This document shows positions 5,952-7,000 of a stretch of 7,000 nt of DNA, piece by piece. The notes beneath the pieces were generated by a model. That model made no database searches and was not told where the DNA came from. It saw only the letters and a list, made by a program, of their open reading frames with translations. The position numbers and the translations under genes were made by a program. Within the stretch, counting starts at the first letter, position 1, and each line of letters starts with the position of its first letter. The stretch is from Elstera litoralis (lineage in GTDB: Bacteria > Pseudomonadota > Alphaproteobacteria > Elsterales > Elsteraceae). Where the stretch lies: assembly GCF_000963705.1 (NCBI RefSeq), contig NZ_LAJY01000357.1, positions 1 through 7,000 on the forward strand, written 5' to 3'.

Positions 5952-7000
5952 ATGGCGGGGTTTCGGTCGCTCGATCAGGTTGAAGTTGCGGGCAAGCGCG
6001 TTCTCGTGCGCGTCGATCTGAATGTGCCGATGAAAGACGGCGTGGTGACGGATGCCACCCGCATCGAGCGCGCCGCCCTCACCCTCGCCGAATTGGCCGA
6101 TAAGGGCGCGAAAGTCATCGTGCTCTCCCATTTCGGACGCCCGAAGGGGCCGGATACCGAAAACAGCCTGTCGCACCTGGTCGCCCCGCTCGCCAAAGCC
6201 TTGGGCGGGCGTCCGGTGGCTTTTGCCGAGGATTGCATCGGCCCGCAGGCCGAAGCCGCTGTCGCCGCGCTGGCATCCGGCGGCGTGCTGCTGCTCGAAA
6301 ACCTGCGCTTCCACGCGGGCGAAGAGAAGAATGACCCGGCTTTCGTGGCGGCCCTCGCGGCTTTGGGCGATGTCTGGGTGAACGACGCTTTCTCGGCCGC
6401 CCACCGCGCCCACGCCTCCACGGCGGGCCTTGCCAGCAAGCTTCCCGCCGTCGCCGGACGCTTGATGCAGGCCGAGCTTGAAGCGCTCACCAAAGCCCTC
6501 GGCGGCGGCGAGCAGGCCAAAACCGTCGCGATGGTCGGCGGCGCGAAGGTGTCGACCAAGCTCGATATTCTCACCAACCTCGTCGCCCGCGTCGGCGCGC
6601 TGGTGATCGGCGGGGCGATGGCGAATACCTTCCTCTATGCCCAAGGCCACCCGGTCGGGGCCTCCCTATGCGAAAAGGATATGGCCGACACGGCCCGGTC
6701 GATCCTGGCCAAAGCCGCGACCGTGGGCTGTAAGATCATTCTGCCGGTTGATCTCGCCGTCGCGTCCGAGTTCAAAGCCGGGGCGGCCTTCGAGATTGTC
6801 GCTTCGAGCGCAATCCCCGACGGCAAAATGGCGCTCGACATTGGCCCGGCTAGCGTTGTCGAAGCCCGTAAAGCCTTCGAAGCGGCCTCGACTCTGGTCT
6901 GGAACGGCCCGGCAGGCGCGTTCGAAATCCCGCCCTTCGATGCCGGAACGGTCGCCCTCGCCCGCGCCGCCGCCGACCTGACCCAGGTTGGAAAGCTCGT
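5952..7000 (+). CDS. pgk: Phosphoglycerate kinase (partial, C-terminus beyond the window)
   Basis: Glycolytic enzyme that transfers phosphate from 1,3-bisphosphoglycerate to ADP, giving ATP and 3-phosphoglycerate. The frame is open from the ATG at 5952 to the window end, 349 codons of the roughly 395 usual for the family. The N-terminal domain has the substrate site: RVDLNVP (20-26, Asp22 and Asn24), TRIERA (36-41), HFGRPKG (60-66), LLENLRFHAGEEKND (114-128) and NDAFSAAHRAHAS (144-156). The linker and C-terminal nucleotide domain show VGGAKVSTK (195-203), MANTFLY, DIGPAS and WNGPAGAFE (317-325). The missing part should carry the Gly-rich GGGDT-type loop. AAGGAAG at 5939-5945 with a 6-nt spacer fixes the start. 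It lies 13 nt after the hypothetical membrane protein and is probably co-transcribed with it and xthA. Confidence 0.97.
   Translation, partial: MAGFRSLDQVEVAGKRVLVRVDLNVPMKDGVVTDATRIERAALTLAELADKGAKVIVLSHFGRPKGPDTENSLSHLVAPLAKALGGRPVAFAEDCIGPQAEAAVAALASGGVLLLENLRFHAGEEKNDPAFVAALAALGDVWVNDAFSAAHRAHASTAGLASKLPAVAGRLMQAELEALTKALGGGEQAKTVAMVGGAKVSTKLDILTNLVARVGALVIGGAMANTFLYAQGHPVGASLCEKDMADTARSILAKAATVGCKIILPVDLAVASEFKAGAAFEIVASSAIPDGKMALDIGPASVVEARKAFEAASTLVWNGPAGAFEIPPFDAGTVALARAAADLTQVGKL

Noticed and set aside
5901..6841. Minus-strand open frames antisense to pgk, and plus-strand out-of-frame ones within it
   Set aside because: The in-frame pgk reading carries every family motif. The other frames give low-complexity Ala/Arg/Ser products.

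Overview
The window looks like ordinary chromosomal DNA from a high-GC alphaproteobacterium, most probably a Rhodospirillales-type organism. The basis is the GC-rich third positions, the protein sequences, and the gene order gpmI–envC–ctpA–(membrane protein resembling the divergent polysaccharide deacetylase), which I know from alphaproteobacteria. I see no mobile element, CRISPR array, tRNA, rRNA or phage signature.

The layout is two divergent gene clusters around an intergenic region of about 270 bp (4392-4664). Leftward (minus strand) run gpmI (cofactor-independent phosphoglycerate mutase, 4391-2835), an EnvC-like murein hydrolase activator (2833-1601), the S41 C-terminal processing peptidase ctpA (1592-184), and the first 49 codons of a membrane-anchored protein (149-1, cut by the window edge). 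Junctions are tight (1 nt, 8 nt and 34 nt), so this is probably one operon. Rightward (plus strand) run xthA (exodeoxyribonuclease III, 4665-5468), a small two-helix membrane protein of unknown function overlapping it by 4 nt (5465-5938), and pgk (phosphoglycerate kinase, from 5952, cut by the right edge after 349 codons).

Functionally, two consecutive enzymes of lower glycolysis (Pgk, then GpmI) lie on either side of the divergent region. Each is grouped with genes of another process: GpmI with cell-wall remodelling (EnvC activator, CtpA protease, putative deacetylase) and Pgk with DNA repair (XthA).

The main anomaly is ctpA. Its reading frame is broken twice, each time by exactly one extra A (coding strand) in a poly-A run. 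Removing one A from each run restores a continuous 468-residue protein with signal anchor, PDZ domain and the Ser/Lys catalytic pair. These two runs are the only mononucleotide runs of six or more that I could find in the window, so a homopolymer sequencing or assembly error is the leading explanation, with recent gene decay next. I did not find a convincing new biological system here.
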